Shown here: positions 11,909 to 25,679 of the stretch, piece by piece
Layout of the letters: every line of letters begins with the position of its first letter
How positions within the stretch are numbered: the first letter of the stretch is position 1
Source: Owenia fusiformis
Taxonomy: Eukaryota > Annelida > Polychaeta > Sabellida > Oweniidae
DNA length: 64,000 nt
Assembly: GCA_903813345.2 (NCBI GenBank)
Contig: CAIIXF020000009.1
Span: 37,439,759 to 37,503,758, forward strand
Reading direction: 5' to 3'
Notes under the pieces: model-generated
What the model saw: only the letters and a program-made list of their open reading frames with translations
Told to the model about the DNA's origin: nothing
Database searches by the model: none
Program-made: the position numbers and the translations under genes

Positions 11909-14900
11909 ATGGGGAAACTTACCGTTTCTGATGTTGTTAATGCACTAGGTTTGGAGACAAACAGAGAACATGATGAAATGATCCAACAAGAAAAAGAAAG
12001 TGAGTAACTGAATCACTTGCAGTGTTTTTTATTTATTGTTTATTATTAATTTAGACACATATTAAAGGGACATATTTAGTTCTTCGAAACTTCCTATAGT
12101 TTTCACAAAATTACAAACATGTAACAATACATACATGTATATTATGCGAACTGTCTAAAATATTTATTTTCTTGAATTTTTAAAATATGATTTGTACTTT
12201 AAATTATAGAGCCTGGAGTAGTATTTCTATTACCTTCACTAAGTGTATTCAAACGTTATATCTTTCTAGGGGCAGAGTCAGTTAGGCCAAGAAAGAAGAG
12301 ATTTATCCAAAGAAGTCGAACACCCCCTCCAAACATAAAGCATGGTTCGTCTCAAGAATCTGATAGGACAATAGGTATATGTTACACTATGTTTATCTGC
12401 ATAATTTTGGTAGGAAATGCACAATGTTTAATATCTGTGCTTCTTACATTCATAATTAATCCACATTAATCAACTCTTTAGATCAGAATACTTTCGTGCA
12501 TTTCATGGGTTGCATTTTATGTGCATCAATAATTCAAATATGGTGCCATAAATATCCAACTTTTAGTTATAACAATAAAAAAAATGAATGATTCCTTCCT
12601 CTGTACTAAGCTTGAATAGTATCGAGTTTTTCAAAGTATTTATTATTTAGTTTTTCAAATATACATGTAAATGTATATTCTGGTTTCAGACATAGATTGG
12701 AGCAAAATGGAGAAATGCCCATATGAAAAGTTCTCTACATTTTCTGCAAAGGACTTACTACAAAATTTTTCAAGACCTGTGACAGGAGGAGGGTATAGAT
12801 GTTTTATCCACGAGGTGCCATCTAAATACCACTTTATAGAACTGTTTTTGGCAAGATGTTTGGAGGACTTGTCAGAGGAGGATATGTTAGACCACATGGA
12901 GGAACACCGGTCTTGGCTTAAGGCAAAGGAAGGTAATGATTCTGAGATATCCAGAAGAATGGCTTTTAATTCACGCATATTTGGCACAATTGAAACGTGT
13001 TCAATGTTCTTTCATTCTAACAAGTTTCATTGGTCTATTTCCAATGGTTACGTTTAAAGGAGATTTTACAATTAAACACGCTCCAAATGCTATGTGTGTG
13101 ACATGTTACTGCTAACAAATTACATATTTTGCAGTTTTCAGAGATGGCACTCCTGTGCAGTCCTTATCCCTCAACATATGTGGCCATCTAGGACCTGTAA
13201 GACCATTAAAAACCTTAACTTCAATGTCATCACAAGGTACAGTACACCCAGCTTGCCATACCACTCTAATATTCCACCAATAGCCTACTTATGCACAATT
13301 AATAGATCATGACTGATCTTTAAGTGATCTGTAAGGGTTGATTTTCCTTATTTTCCCATTACTCCTGAAGTCTCAATCACCACTTATACACCACTAATAC
13401 CCTACTAACACATCACTATTGAAATGTTAGAATTGTATACATCCAAAGGGAGCAAAATCGCTATAGTGCCAAATTCAGAGATAAATATGAATAGGATTCA
13501 ACATGTACATCATTATTTGTAATACACAACTTACACCTAAAACCCTACTTCTAACCACAGCAATGTATTGGTTGAATATTGCCAGTTTTAATACATACCT
13601 TGCACTCCACTTGACTGAATCACTTTAACTTTTCATCATGTTTTGGAGATCTATTGGTGATGTATTAGTGGTACATTAGATTTCTGTTTTACTTGGGGAA
13701 GAATTATAGTTTTACAATAAATCTTTTAATTCAACAGTAAAGCCACTTCATTTGGTTAATTTGAGTGTTGCAATCATGTTAATTTAACATGTATTTGAAT
13801 GTGATGGCTGTTTATTAGTTCGTTTTAAAACTGATTCATGTGTCATTAATTTATATTATTAAGAAGACCAAAGACCAAATATTAAAGGCAACAATTTTTC
13901 ATGTGTAACTGTATAAAAATAACATAATAAATAAAGAAAAGTATCTAAATATTCACCTCAGTATATCTTGAAACATTTGCAGAAAACTCAAGGAACCGAG
14001 GTCTTCCCTCAAAGAAAAGGAAGCAAACTGTCGATACTGCTGAATGTATGACTCCATCAGCTCATAAACAGAGAAGTGGTAAGATATTTAATGAAGGACT
14101 ACTTTATATTTTTCACTTTCTAATATATGAACTCAGCTTTTGGAGAACATATTTCATTTATTTAGAATTTCTATTTATTGATTGTTATTTTTAGTCATAT
14201 GTCAAAACAAATATGCATATCTGACCTGAACTATTTTTTTCTCTTCATGCCAAATTTTTTTAAATTACTCCAATGTTTTATGAACATATTATTATATAAG
14301 TGGTGAATATAATACATTTAACTTCTTGTAGGAATTGGGCTGAAAACATCACATGGGATAAAAAATTCTCTTGGCATTAAGGATTTCTCTAAGATGCGAT
14401 TAAAAAAGCGACAAACTGAGGGAAAGACCAAAAAGCGTAAAGCCTCCAATGTACCTGAACCACCCATTCCAATGTCAACAGAGTTACCCTTGTCAGATTT
14501 AGTAAGTTAATATATAATTATTAATGTGGATTCTGGTTGGTAATAGAGAAAATTAATCCTTATCATATGGTTAATTTTGATATTGTTGGCTGTAGAGCTA
14601 ATAAGAGCTATAATCAATACAAAATCATTGCTGCATTTCGCCATTGACAGATGATATTGTTTTGTCAGATTACCGAAGACAACACACCACTTCCGACTGA
14701 TGAGGTTTACCACATTGAAGTGGTAATACACAAGGCTCTTCACATTGAGAATTCAAGCAGGGTTCTTGTGTTTAATGACTTCAAAGAAGATGATAAAATA
14801 CTTGACGTAAGTCTTTAACAATTTTTTTGCATTATGAGTTTAGTTCAAGGAGGTTTATATCTATGATTATCTAACATACAATGAAAAAAATTATCAAAGT

Positions 14901-17900
14901 AATCATACTACAAAGCATATTGAAAAAGTAAGAATGAACCTGGATTTGCTATCTATATTGATCCATGTTCATGTAATTCAATAATTCTCACTTTCTTTGT
15001 CATGTAATTAATTCTATATACATATATGTACAATGTATCTGGTTGTAGAAAAGCAAGTTTGTTGTGGTTGAGCGACTACCTAAGAAGTTTTTGGATTCGT
15101 ATAATTGGGTGTATTGCTGTTCATGCAGTCCTGACGTTACATCTGTACATCGAACTTCTTCTGTTCATCAACAATGTTCCTATGCAGGTATTTACATTAT
15201 TAGCTTAAACCTGCTTTAAATTAAATCCAGGCAAAAACGGGCACATGTTTTTTAACAAAAGTCAAAAGATATTAACCTTGCTGATGGAATTGCCTTTTTT
15301 GGGGATATGGGAGTTGGGTTAACATCTATGGCAAACTATTAAACTACTTGAGGTTACTTTTAAAGGCTATTTGACTAATGTAGATAATGATATGTTTGAC
15401 TGCATTTAGTAAACTTTTTACAGACATGTTGTCCATATCACCTGAGTGCCTTCACATTCGAACAGCCAAGAATTTGATTAATCCATACGATACATCAAAT
15501 GATATAACTGCAGAACTTGCCTTCAATGGTTTGTATTAATTTTTTCGTCATGAGAGTTAAAACAAATTTCAAATAAAAATCTTCATATTATTATTCAAAC
15601 ATATTGCACAATTATTGTATTTTTACAAAACATTCAGGAATTCAGTGTATGTTATATATCCTGTTCAAATATTATTCCCAAATTCTGTTTCAATTCCAGA
15701 TGCTGATACTGCACATGTTCTTGATCAGGTTGGTATCAATCTAATTCAATTTTGTCCCAATTTTCTCATGACAGTGATATAAATTAACAGTGATATAAAT
15801 TAACCCTATATGAGGCTATATATACATTGTTTAAGATGTGAGCACTATTTTACTTTACCCATTGCATAGAAAAGGTTTTCCTTTTAGGAATATACGTTTC
15901 CCTTGAGTTGGGATACAAACTGCATTGGTGTATATGATGCCCAAGAATGCAGCATTGGTATATTATCAAAATCTTCCACTGGTCATAGTGTCTGCAAGAC
16001 ATGCTCAAAAGGCTGCCACTATTGCAATCATGTGAAAGCCTACAAGCGGTTGTGTGATGAAGCTGATGAAGAGCCCCTATTGCCGACTAATAGTAATGAT
16101 GGATCTGGAAAATCCACTGTAGCGTGCTCATCAAGACTGAGCATAGGATTGACCCCTACAGTGAGGCAGATGGGAATCCATCGAGGTGGATTGGAAAATG
16201 CAGTTCCAAAAGTGATGGAAGATAATTCACTACATCTCATTCTCCATCCTGTTGGACCTTGCAGTTCTTGTGGTGGGGAGGATGTTGAGAACACAAAGCC
16301 ACGCATGATTTCTTTATTTAGCAGTCATCAGATATACAGTGTTAGAGGTACTAAATTATGTTATGTTATGAGAATACCATTATACAAGCATAACTTCTTA
16401 AGGGAAGTACATAATATATCCACTATATGATGTTAGTATCTGTTCCCCGTACCAGAGGCTCATTGTTTGATCATTATAGGCTATTGTGAGCTAATAATTT
16501 CTGCATTGTTTGACAAACACAAGGCAGTTATTGTTTATTTACTATAAACAACTATATCAGCTGCTCATCTGAAATCAAATTATAAATAAATCAATAGACT
16601 TAAAGAAAGAGACTTAAAGAAAGGGCAAACCTACTTACTTTGTTTACTTCATTAATTTTATTTGTTTTTAGTTTTCACAATGGAATGCAAGATTTGTGGC
16701 AACTGCCAGGAGTATGATGGATGTTCTGATGCAGTTTTGAATATGGGGATCTTTATGGTTGCTCACGACAAACTAAGGTCTTATTTAGCAGCATTTGAGC
16801 TCAGCAGGTACATGTAGTACTAATCGTAGGATATCAGATCAGTTGCAATATTCAATATTCAAACATGCCAAGTGTGTCTCAGCCAATCAGCTTAAAGCAC
16901 TTCAGTGTGTTAATTTATTGATATATGCATGAAAATGATTTGCTGTGCATTAATTTTTGATAAATGCATGGCCTGAGCACTACTATTCTTTAATAAAAAG
17001 GGGTGACAGCATATCATCAGTGTGTTCATCTCAGTCAATGCTATGATTTTCCAACTAAGTTTTCATAATTTTTCTGCATCAAATTAATTATTTCATTTCC
17101 TATAATATTTTGAAAAAAAAACCTTAATAATAGTTTTCTAACGAATATCAATTGTAACACAACACCCCTATTTAGTATTTGTAAATAATAAACTTGTCCA
17201 AAATATATAGAATTTAATTTCTTCAAAGACAACAATCTTGTAGACATAAATGGTGAGCTGTTCTACTTTCATGTTTGAATTGCAATAAAGAATCATGTAT
17301 CATTCTATATTGGAAATATAAAAGCGTTTGTGTATGTACTACTACTAACCCATTCTGATAATGCACTCAGGCTTCGCCTTCGTGCATTATTTGTATGGGT
17401 TAGTACATATACTCATGCTTTTATATTTCCAATATAGAATGATACATAATTCTTTATTCCTTAAATAACTACTATATTTAAAAAAAGCACTAGAAATATT
17501 TTTATGTTATTTTCAAGCAGTTGGTTTAATATCGTTTAAATTGTCATTGCTAGGACACCGATGCACTCCTTCTATATGACATGGGTGAGTGACATGCAGA
17601 ATGCTGGATATTCCAACTTCCAGAAGCTCTTCAGCTACAATCATTTTCGTTCAGCTTGGTAAGCAGTTTTATTTTTTCAAAAGTTCATCTGTACATGTAT
17701 TAAATGCATTTTAGCATCTCTTTGGGCTTTAAATATTCATAATTGCAATGTAACTACAAAGGTTCATGTACATTGTACAATCATAACCATACTTGTATTA
17801 TGCAGTGCATGTACATTGTATATTCACTTCAGATACAAATTGCACATTGAATTTCTGTGTTGCTTTAATATATGACTGCATTTTTATAGGTATTCTTTTC

Positions 17901-20206
17901 TCAACTTATTGAATATTGACTTCAATGAGGGATTCCAGTGTTCTGAATGTAAGGATTGCCCAGATACAATCATTTGTGATGGTACCTCTCTGGCATTTCG
18001 AAAGTCACTGGCCAGTTGGAAACCCAGGCTTATCACAGTCAGCAACAACCCATCCCGTGGAAGATAAGTCTCACTTATAAGTCTATTTAAGTTTGTATCC
18101 AAACATCCTATATTAACATACACTACACTACTTAAAGTCTTTGATCCAAAAACAGTTATTTAGTAATGTAGGTGTTATTCCATTCGAGGGTGACAGTTAT
18201 TTAGAGTATCCACTTTTGCTTTTTATGGAAAGATTATTTGATGAGCTTGTAGTAAGAGGTTATATTATTGTTTATTTATTATTATTTTATTGTGATATGA
18301 ATGATTGATCCATGCATATACCTTGCTCTATTGTTTCCTTTATTTACACTAGGATACAAGATCGTGTTTTTCTTGACAACAACAAGTGCAGGAACCTTCT
18401 TAGAAAATATGGATTGTGCACTTTAGAAAAGCCAATGAAGGCCAATGAATATGAGGAGCTTGTCCATCTGCTTCATGGCTGTGATGAGAGTGGTGTAGCG
18501 TTAAGCGAACTTATTCAGAGTTTTGAAACAAACCTTCATCCACCACAAGTATATGTTCCACTATTGCTTACTCTTTCTTCAAGGTATGATAACTTTTATA
18601 CATTAAGCACACATTTACATCCATTTTGAAAATAAAATATGTACTTGTATTAAAACTTGCAGTAGAAAAATTCCAAGTAAAAATCAATAACTTATCTCTT
18701 TATAGGTATCCTATGTGTGCGACCATCATGCCGTCTCCTGAGATAGAAGATCTAGTACATCACCTGATCAACGGAGCACCAGTAAAGGAAGATGTACATG
18801 TTGCTTCAGAGGGAGATACCTGTTTTGTACGAGCTAATGTCAAAACTTGAAGGTATACTTATTTCCACCTTGTTAACGATGAATCATTGTAAATGTAAGG
18901 CAAAGATTGAAATGTTCTATAATATTAAGAAGCCTTTACTGTAAAGTGTAACATTTATATTTTTAGGGAACTGTACCCCTGTAGCAGTAAGACCAGTGCT
19001 TTCCCAAATGTTATATTGGGCAAGGTATCCATCTGAGCAAGGGTGTCAGAATTCCTCTACTGTGACATCAGAAGAAGATGACATGGCCTTCTTTCCAAAA
19101 CTTTCGAAGAAGAGAAGAAGATTGCACTATGCTGCAGACAAGATTGGGAAAGAAGGCTATCGATGCACTAAACACTACAAGGGGCAACATAGTCTGCTTC
19201 CAGGAGTGTTCACTATTTTCTGTAAACATGGTATAAAGCATATTGAAAGAAATTAATTTTTTTGTTAACTAATTTATATACCATTGATTTATACAATCCA
19301 TTCAAATAAATTACTAGAGGTTGAACTTTGTGAATATACAATAATATGATATATAATGCATTTATAATAATGCATATAATATATAATGGTGTAAGTAATC
19401 ATAATCTTTTATTTCAAGGAATATGTTATGGATATGAAGTGATGAGGAATCATGAGTCCCCCAATGTCCCATTCACAATCTTCTTGACCAGATTTGCTAG
19501 AGGTATGTGCACACACTTGAAAAAATTGTTAAAAATCCTCCCTCATTCAGTTCCAAGGGATACATTTCACATGATTATGATATATCATGATGAAACAAAC
19601 ATAACTCAGTACATTTATGACACTCTGTCTGTCTTACAGCCCCCAAAGTTGTCATATATGACAATGCCTGTGGCCTACACCTCTACACCATGAACAGGGA
19701 GCCAGTATTTTTCAAGAATACTAGATTTTTGGTAGATAGGTTTCACTGGAGAAACCATACAGGTAAATTTCATGAAAATAAAATCGTGCAAAAACTGCAT
19801 GAACTGGCAAGGGGTTTCATTTGTTGACATATTAGCTTTGATTGGAAAAGTTAAGTTAGATTAATGTGCTATATCAGTTACCATGGCGACAAGAGAACAG
19901 CATATTTCTTAATTTTGGCAAAAGCCTATAATATTTGTTAAATTGATAGTACTGTACTGTGCATGTATTGAAAAAATTACCAATGTAACATTTGTCTACC
20001 TTCCAGCCTGTCCAAAAAGCTACAAACTAGATGTGTATCCTCAACTGAGGAAGCTGAATTCCCAAATAAATGAACAGGTGAATGCAGGCCTGAAAAAGAT
20101 TAAAAGTTTTCTAGCATATATGAGCCAAGAAAACTTTATGGCACACCTTTCACTCTATTTATACCTGCATAACATCAAACAGGAAAAGAAAAATATGCAT
20201 ACTTAA
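11909..20206 (+). CDS. KDZ-type (Zisupton/Kyakuja-like) transposase gene, 20 exons, one frameshift
   Basis: Exons: 11909-11999, 12276-12374, 12690-12932, 13135-13236, 13983-14078, 14332-14501, 14669-14806, 15049-15187, 15424-15528, 15700-15728, 15888-16347, 16672-16807, 17554-17658, 17890-18063, 18353-18583, 18706-18852, 18967-19230, 19419-19502, 19640-19762, 20007-20206. They code for about 1044 residues. Phases agree at every junction except after exon 16, where one extra A in the A run at 18842-18845 creates a stop. Cysteine clusters occur at about residue 335 (YCCSCSPD), 440 (CKTCSKGCHYCNH, SWIM-like), 530 (CSSCGGED) and 563 (CKICGNCQ), as in the cysteine-rich modules known beside KDZ transposases. 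Candidate DDE residues are ICDGTS (about 670), VIYDNACGLHLY followed by DRFHW (about 945) and NSQINEQ (about 1002). The exon 14 donor is AT, not GT. It could instead be a domesticated HMGXB3-like host gene. The first exon and the acceptor of exon 2 are the least certain. Confidence 0.78.
17284..17458. mobile_element. Fold-back (palindromic) MITE in an intron of the KDZ gene
   Basis: The arms 17284-17355 and 17390-17458 are near-perfect inverted complements (for example CATTCTATATTGGAAATATA against its complement). The loop contains a smaller hairpin, AATGCAC...GTGCATT, around a CTTCGCCTTCG core. It lies in the intron between exons 12 and 13, so it is presumably removed by splicing. Confidence 0.8.
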
Positions 20207-20211
20207 ATAAA
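20206..20211 (+). terminator. Poly(A) signal AATAAA overlapping the stop of the KDZ gene
   Basis: AATAAA begins at the last base of the TAA stop codon. If it is used, the transcript has almost no 3' UTR, which is unusual for a host gene and more like a compact mobile-element gene. No competing stronger signal is needed. Confidence 0.55.
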
Positions 20212-21243
20212 GAAACCTATATGAATGGAATATATATATATCTTTTATTGACTCTCTGATGTCATTACTATGACAAATCAGTCACTACAAACTACAAAAC
20301 TGAACTCCAACACCAGCAGTATCAGGAAATTCTTTGTTTTACCGAATACACATCCAGGTATTTGTATTGCTCAACACTTTCTATAGGGCAAACCTAACTG
20401 TTTTGAAAACTGTAGCATTGCTTGTACTGCATGAAACAAACTTACCCAATAGGCTATATAGCAGTGATATGATGATGATTTTATGAAACCGTTACCATGT
20501 GTATTAGCCAATAATGTGCAGCTAAACAGTTCTTGTACAAATACAAAATGTCTCACAATTGCAAATTATTGAAATTGTTGTCAAAATTGAAAAAGGCTCA
20601 AAATGATTTTGTGATGAGATGTACATGATGAAATATCTTATAGAATATTCATTAATTTTGTACTGCATTTCAAGTCAGTGATATGTATGTAAATGTATTT
20701 AATAGAAAATCACATCTGTTTTGTAATCAATTATTATGTTAGACCAAGAAACTAACTTGGTAAAAGAAATGTAATTATAAAATTAACCAATTTTACCGAG
20801 AGTACATATTACACAGTCAAATACCAAGAAGAGATCTAAAACACTTGCTGCAGATATCCTTATCAGTAACATAACATCTGCATTTTTAAGGAATTCATGA
20901 CAAGCAAACTTGAAATATTTATCTAGTTGATGCCAAACTACTGTATGTATGATATGTAGCTATTCTTTAAAGTTTAACATAAATCTAGTTTGTACAATAG
21001 TATGTATAATTTGTAGCCATTTTTGGCTTCATTTTCTTGATAAATATGAACATTGTACATTTGTATCATTATTATGTAAAAACCATCTCAATATAATTAT
21101 TTTTATACTTTTATATTATACTATATAATGGGTGATTGTGTATATTTGTACACAAAACACACATGGCCCATATGTTGGAGAGACCGACATGTACAGTATA
21201 AGAATTAATAAATATTAAGAATCAATTTAAGATTTTTGTATAT
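20212..21243. other. AT-rich spacer after the KDZ gene
   Basis: I see no coding frame, RNA gene or clear repeat here. There is a short TA run near 20232. Confidence 0.5.
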
Positions 21244-22066
21244 CTCTTTATTCATTGTTCTTATATTCAATACCAACTGAAGGGAAATCAAATCGTAGCA
21301 AAATATCTCTTTGACCATCCATCTTCCTACTCTAATATGCATTAGTTGAATGTGCCTTGAGAGGGACCAATTCAACAACGAGTTTATAGTTCTATCTTAT
21401 TCTCTTTATTCATTGAGATAGTGTTCTTATATTCAATACCTATTGAAGAGAAATCAAATCGTAGCAAAATACCCCTTTGACCATCCATCTCCCTACTCTA
21501 ATATGCATTAGTTGAATGTGCCTTGAGAGGGACCAATTCAACAACGAGTTTATAGTTCTATCTTATTCTCTTTATTCATTGAGATAGTGTTCTTATCAAT
21601 ACCAATTGAAGGGAAATCAAATCGTAGCAAAATATCCCTTTGACCATCCATCTTCCTACTCTAATATGCATTAGTTGAATGTGCCTTGAGAGGGACCAAT
21701 TCAACAACGAGTTCATAGTTCTATCTTATTCTCTTTATTCATTGAGATAGTGTTCTTATATTCAATACCTATTGAAGGGAAATCAAATCTTAGCAAAATA
21801 CCCCTTTGACCATCCATCTTCCTACTCTAATATGCATTAGTTGAATGTGCCTTGAGAGGGACCAATTCAACAACGAGTTTATAATTCTATCTTATTCTCT
21901 TTATTCATTGAGATAGTGTTCTTATATTCAATACCTATTGAAGGGAAATCAAATCGTAGCAAAATATCCCTTTGACCATCCATCTTCCTACTCTAATATG
22001 CATTAGTTGAATGTGCCTTGAAAGGGACCAATTCAACAACGAGTTTATAGTTCTATCTTATTCTCT
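21244..22066. repeat. Tandem array, about 163-bp unit, five copies
   Basis: Units start at CTCTTTATTCATTG at 21244, 21402, 21568, 21731 and 21897, giving periods of 158-166 bp; the array ends near 22066. Copies are very similar, with small indels around GTGTTCTTAT. Each unit ends with ACCAATTCAACAACGAGTTT. The array lies between the 3' ends of two convergent genes. Confidence 0.92.
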
Positions 22067-22467
22067 CAAAGCCAGAATGACAGGCAGTACATTTAACAAA
22101 TGAAATTCATGACTGTTTTAATTATTTCATTGCAAACAAATGTCATGTGCGCTTCACAAGTTGAAAATGACAGTACAATATTTGAGCAAGCAACATGTTT
22201 GTATTACGTAAAGCCAGAATAACAGCCCGAAGTGCGATACAAGTAAAATTGCAAATTAGAAATTATTATACAATGTATTCTATAGAATTGCCATACCAGA
22301 GGATCACGATATTCGTTTCTCACATATACTTTATATTTCCGTCTTCATTAAAAACAGGTTTTGATGTGTAACGTAAGTAAGGACGATTGCAAGATGGTTC
22401 GTTTGCATATAAAGTGTTCTACATCTTGGGAGCGTGCAAGTAAAACCGTGTTATATATATATATATA

Positions 22468-22976
22468 CAGTAAACCCTGAGTTGGTGAACAAATCTCTCT
22501 AGTGAACACCTATCAACACTGAACGTTTTTATTCGGCAAAATCTTTTTCTCCCATTGACTCCCATGTTAAAGTATAATCCTATAGTGAACACCTACCAAC
22601 TTTGAACAGTGATCACTTAATCTTGGTAAGTTGTTGAATTATCATGTCTCTAGTGAACATTGAATCAGAATCTCTCGAATTTTCTGCTTATGCCTTATAC
22701 ATTTAAGTATGTTTGAGTAATATATCATTTTATAATAGCATAGTTGTACAGTATATTATTTTATATCTTGTATTAACTGAATATAGAAGCTGAAGGGATT
22801 TTAAATGACCAATAATTCAAAATTAAATTGATTATTCCCTTCTCTTATTTAATAACACTGGTCTCTATTTATAATACGGCAAATGCCGGGAAATCAAATC
22901 CTTGTTGAAGTGAACACCTACCAACGGTGAACATATTTTCCTGGCAAAAAATGTTCACTATACACAGGTTTTACTG
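22468..22976. mobile_element. Non-autonomous TIR element (pogo/Tigger-like ends), TA flanked
   Basis: The left end is CAGTAAACCCTG and the right end, read inverted, is CAGTAAAACCTG. The outer flanks are TA on both sides (22466-22467 and 22977-22978). The interior repeats AGTGAACACCTA-type motifs in both orientations. A shorter relative lies at 33676-33862. TA target duplications and CAGTAAAACCT ends fit the Tc1/mariner/pogo group, but no transposase is present. Confidence 0.7.
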
Positions 22977-23626
22977 TACATAAAACTAATTAAAAATCAC
23001 AATTGCTTATTTAATAGTAACTTCTCATTTCCCCAAGATTGGTACATCCAAAATTAGGTATACTTATTAGTATATAAAAAATTATTATTTCATAAAATTA
23101 TGCGTATATTATGGGTAATAGGTTGGTGACGTTGTTATATACTTTCCAACTCACGGTGCCCATGTCAAGCTGCGCGCCTGCGCAGTTTGTTTCGATCACA
23201 AACTGCGTGCCTAACAACATTGCATCATTGAAGTTGGAGTCTGTATTTTGAAACGTAATTTAAAGACATTTATCCTGCATTGTTTTCTTGTTCAATGCGT
23301 TCATTCTGTGGCGAATATACGAATCTTGCAAATACTAGCAAAAACTATGTGCAAATAAATCTAAGTTTTAAAACATAAGCAGTTTGATGGCATTTTCGTC
23401 ACTGATTTAACGGGAATTTATACGTAAATCGATCTAGCACTTTAAACATAAATGACAAATACTTTAGACTCGTTTTATATTTAATTTCTTACGCATTTAT
23501 CATGTATAATTCAAAATATTTCGAGATAATACAGATAATCAGGAGATTTAAAAGAAATAAAGCACAAACTGCGCGCCTATTTTAGCCAGAAATTACAAAT
23601 TGTGCGTATACACTATGATTATTATT

Positions 23627-24960
23627 AGATGAGATGTGCTTATCTATAGTTCAACATTCCCTCAGAAGGTACATTCAACACCAAGACGAACATAACAATT
23701 TAAAGGGACAATAATGTTTTTGTAATATGTTAAAGCGTCGGGGATATGGAATGAGATCAATGTATCATGAAATAAGATATATCTTTCAATCAGAAGTTTA
23801 ACAGATGAGATGTACTTACCTTTAGTTCAACATTCCCTCAGAAGGTACATTCAACACCAAGACGAACATAACAATTTAAAGGGACAATAATGTTTTTGTA
23901 ATATGTTAAAGCGTCGGGGATATGAAATGAGATCATTGTATCATGAAATAAGATATATCTTTCCATCAGAAGTTTAATAGATGAGTGTGCTTATCTATAG
24001 TTCAACATTCCCTCAGAAGGTACATTCAACATAAAGACGAACATAACAATCTAAAGGGACAATAATGTTTTTGTAATATGTTAAAGCGTCGGGGATATGA
24101 AATGAGATCATTGTATCATGAAATAACATATATCTTTCAATCAGAAGTTTAACAGATGAGATGTACTTACCTTTAGTTCAACATCCCCTCAGAAGGTACA
24201 TTCAACACCAAGATTAACATAACAATTTAAAGGAACAATAAAGTTTTTGTAATACGTTAAAGCGTCAGAGCGTTGGGGATATGAAATGAGATCATTGAAT
24301 CATGAAATAAGATATATCTTTCGATCAGAAGTTTAATAGATGAGTGTGCTTATCTTTAGTTCAACATTCCCTCAGAAGGTACATTCAACACCAAGACGAA
24401 CATAACAATTTAAAGGGACAATAATGTTTTTGTAATATGTTAAAGCGTTGGGGATATGGAATGAGATCAATGTATCATGAAATAAGATATATCTTTCAAT
24501 CAGAAGTTTAACAGATGAGATGTACTTACCTTTAGCAACATTCCCTCAGAAGGTACATTCAACACCAAGACGAACATAACAATTTAAAGGGACAATAATG
24601 TTTTTGTAATATGTTAAAGCGTCGGGGATATGGAATGAGATCAATGTATCATGAAATAAGATATATCTTTCAATCAGAAGTTTAACAGATGAGATGTACT
24701 TACCTTTAGTTCAACATTCCCTCAGAAGGTACATTCAACACCAAGATTACATAACAATTTAAAGGTACAATAGAGCTTTTGTAATATGTTAAAGCATTGG
24801 GGATATGAAATGAGATCATTGTATCATGAAATAAGATATATCTTTCCATCAGAAGTTTAATAGATGAGTGTGCTTATCTATAGTTCAACATTCCCTCAGA
24901 AGGTACATTCAACACCAAGATGAATTGAACATAACAACTAAAAGGGACACAGGACAGATG
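23627..24960. repeat. Tandem array, about 175-bp unit, 7.5 copies
   Basis: Units begin with AGATGAG at 23627, 23803, 23979, 24154, 24338, 24513, 24687 and 24862. Most periods are 174-176 bp; one is 184 bp because of an internal duplication near AAAGCGT. Two subtypes, ATGAGATGTACTTACC and ATGAGTGTGCTTATC, largely alternate, hinting at a 350-bp higher-order unit. The last copy runs out near 24960. Confidence 0.9.
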
Positions 24961-25679
24961 TTTTTGGAATCTGCTGCATCATTTGGGAAATCAAAAGAGA
25001 TTGACATATTTTGTAATAAGATTCATCTTTCTATTATACGTTTATATGATAAGGTTTGCTTAACCATGCTACAACTGTCAGTTACTGTATGATTCAAATC
25101 ATTCTGATCATGACAGTTAGTTAATGTCATAACTATGTACAAAGGTTTAAAGTCCAACATAATTATTAATAAAAATTGTACAAATTATTTTTCAGTTTTT
25201 ATTAAATCATCAGCAACAGTGAACAAAGTTTTGTGGTTCATTGAATAGATGTACAGACACCATGTTTAAGTTATAAATTTATTTATTTTACAAAATTCAT
25301 AATTTCTTAAATATCTGACCTCAGATTCGACCTTAAGTTGACTTCAGTGACCTTCGAAAGGCAAAACAAGTTGATTTTTCAAATTCATCATCTAAAAATT
25401 ATTATTTTTGGCTGAAAGTCAGATTATACATTCCTCTAAAGATTTGAGATATTATCTATTAGCTGTCTATTAGCATTTTGCACCAATTTTGAGAAATTAG
25501 AGCTGAAAAACTAAAAAATGTAAATTTCTAAATTTTTAAGGTCACATTTTAACTGAATATCTTAAAGTCATCTACAAGTTCTCATGGCTTCACATCTGAC
25601 ATCTCAAAGACCTTCAAATTGTCAAATATGCCTATGTGGGTCTCCTTGAGATTGTTTGAGCTCTTAATGTCTAGTTTCT
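24961..25679. other. Spacer and probable 3' UTR of the minus-strand protease gene
   Basis: No coding frame is supported. TTTATT at 25278-25287 gives overlapping AATAAA signals on the minus strand about 400 bp beyond the protease stop codon, so the last part is probably that gene's 3' UTR. Confidence 0.45.

Noticed and set aside
23170-23213. GC-rich inverted pair GCGCAGTTTGT/ACAAACTGCGT with an NRF1-like TGCGCA core.
   Set aside because: Short, with no gene start nearby; a third copy near 23565 suggests a decayed repeat, but there are too few data to call.
21244-24960. CRISPR-like regular repeats.
   Set aside because: The units are contiguous satellites of 158-184 bp without unique spacers, in an animal genome.
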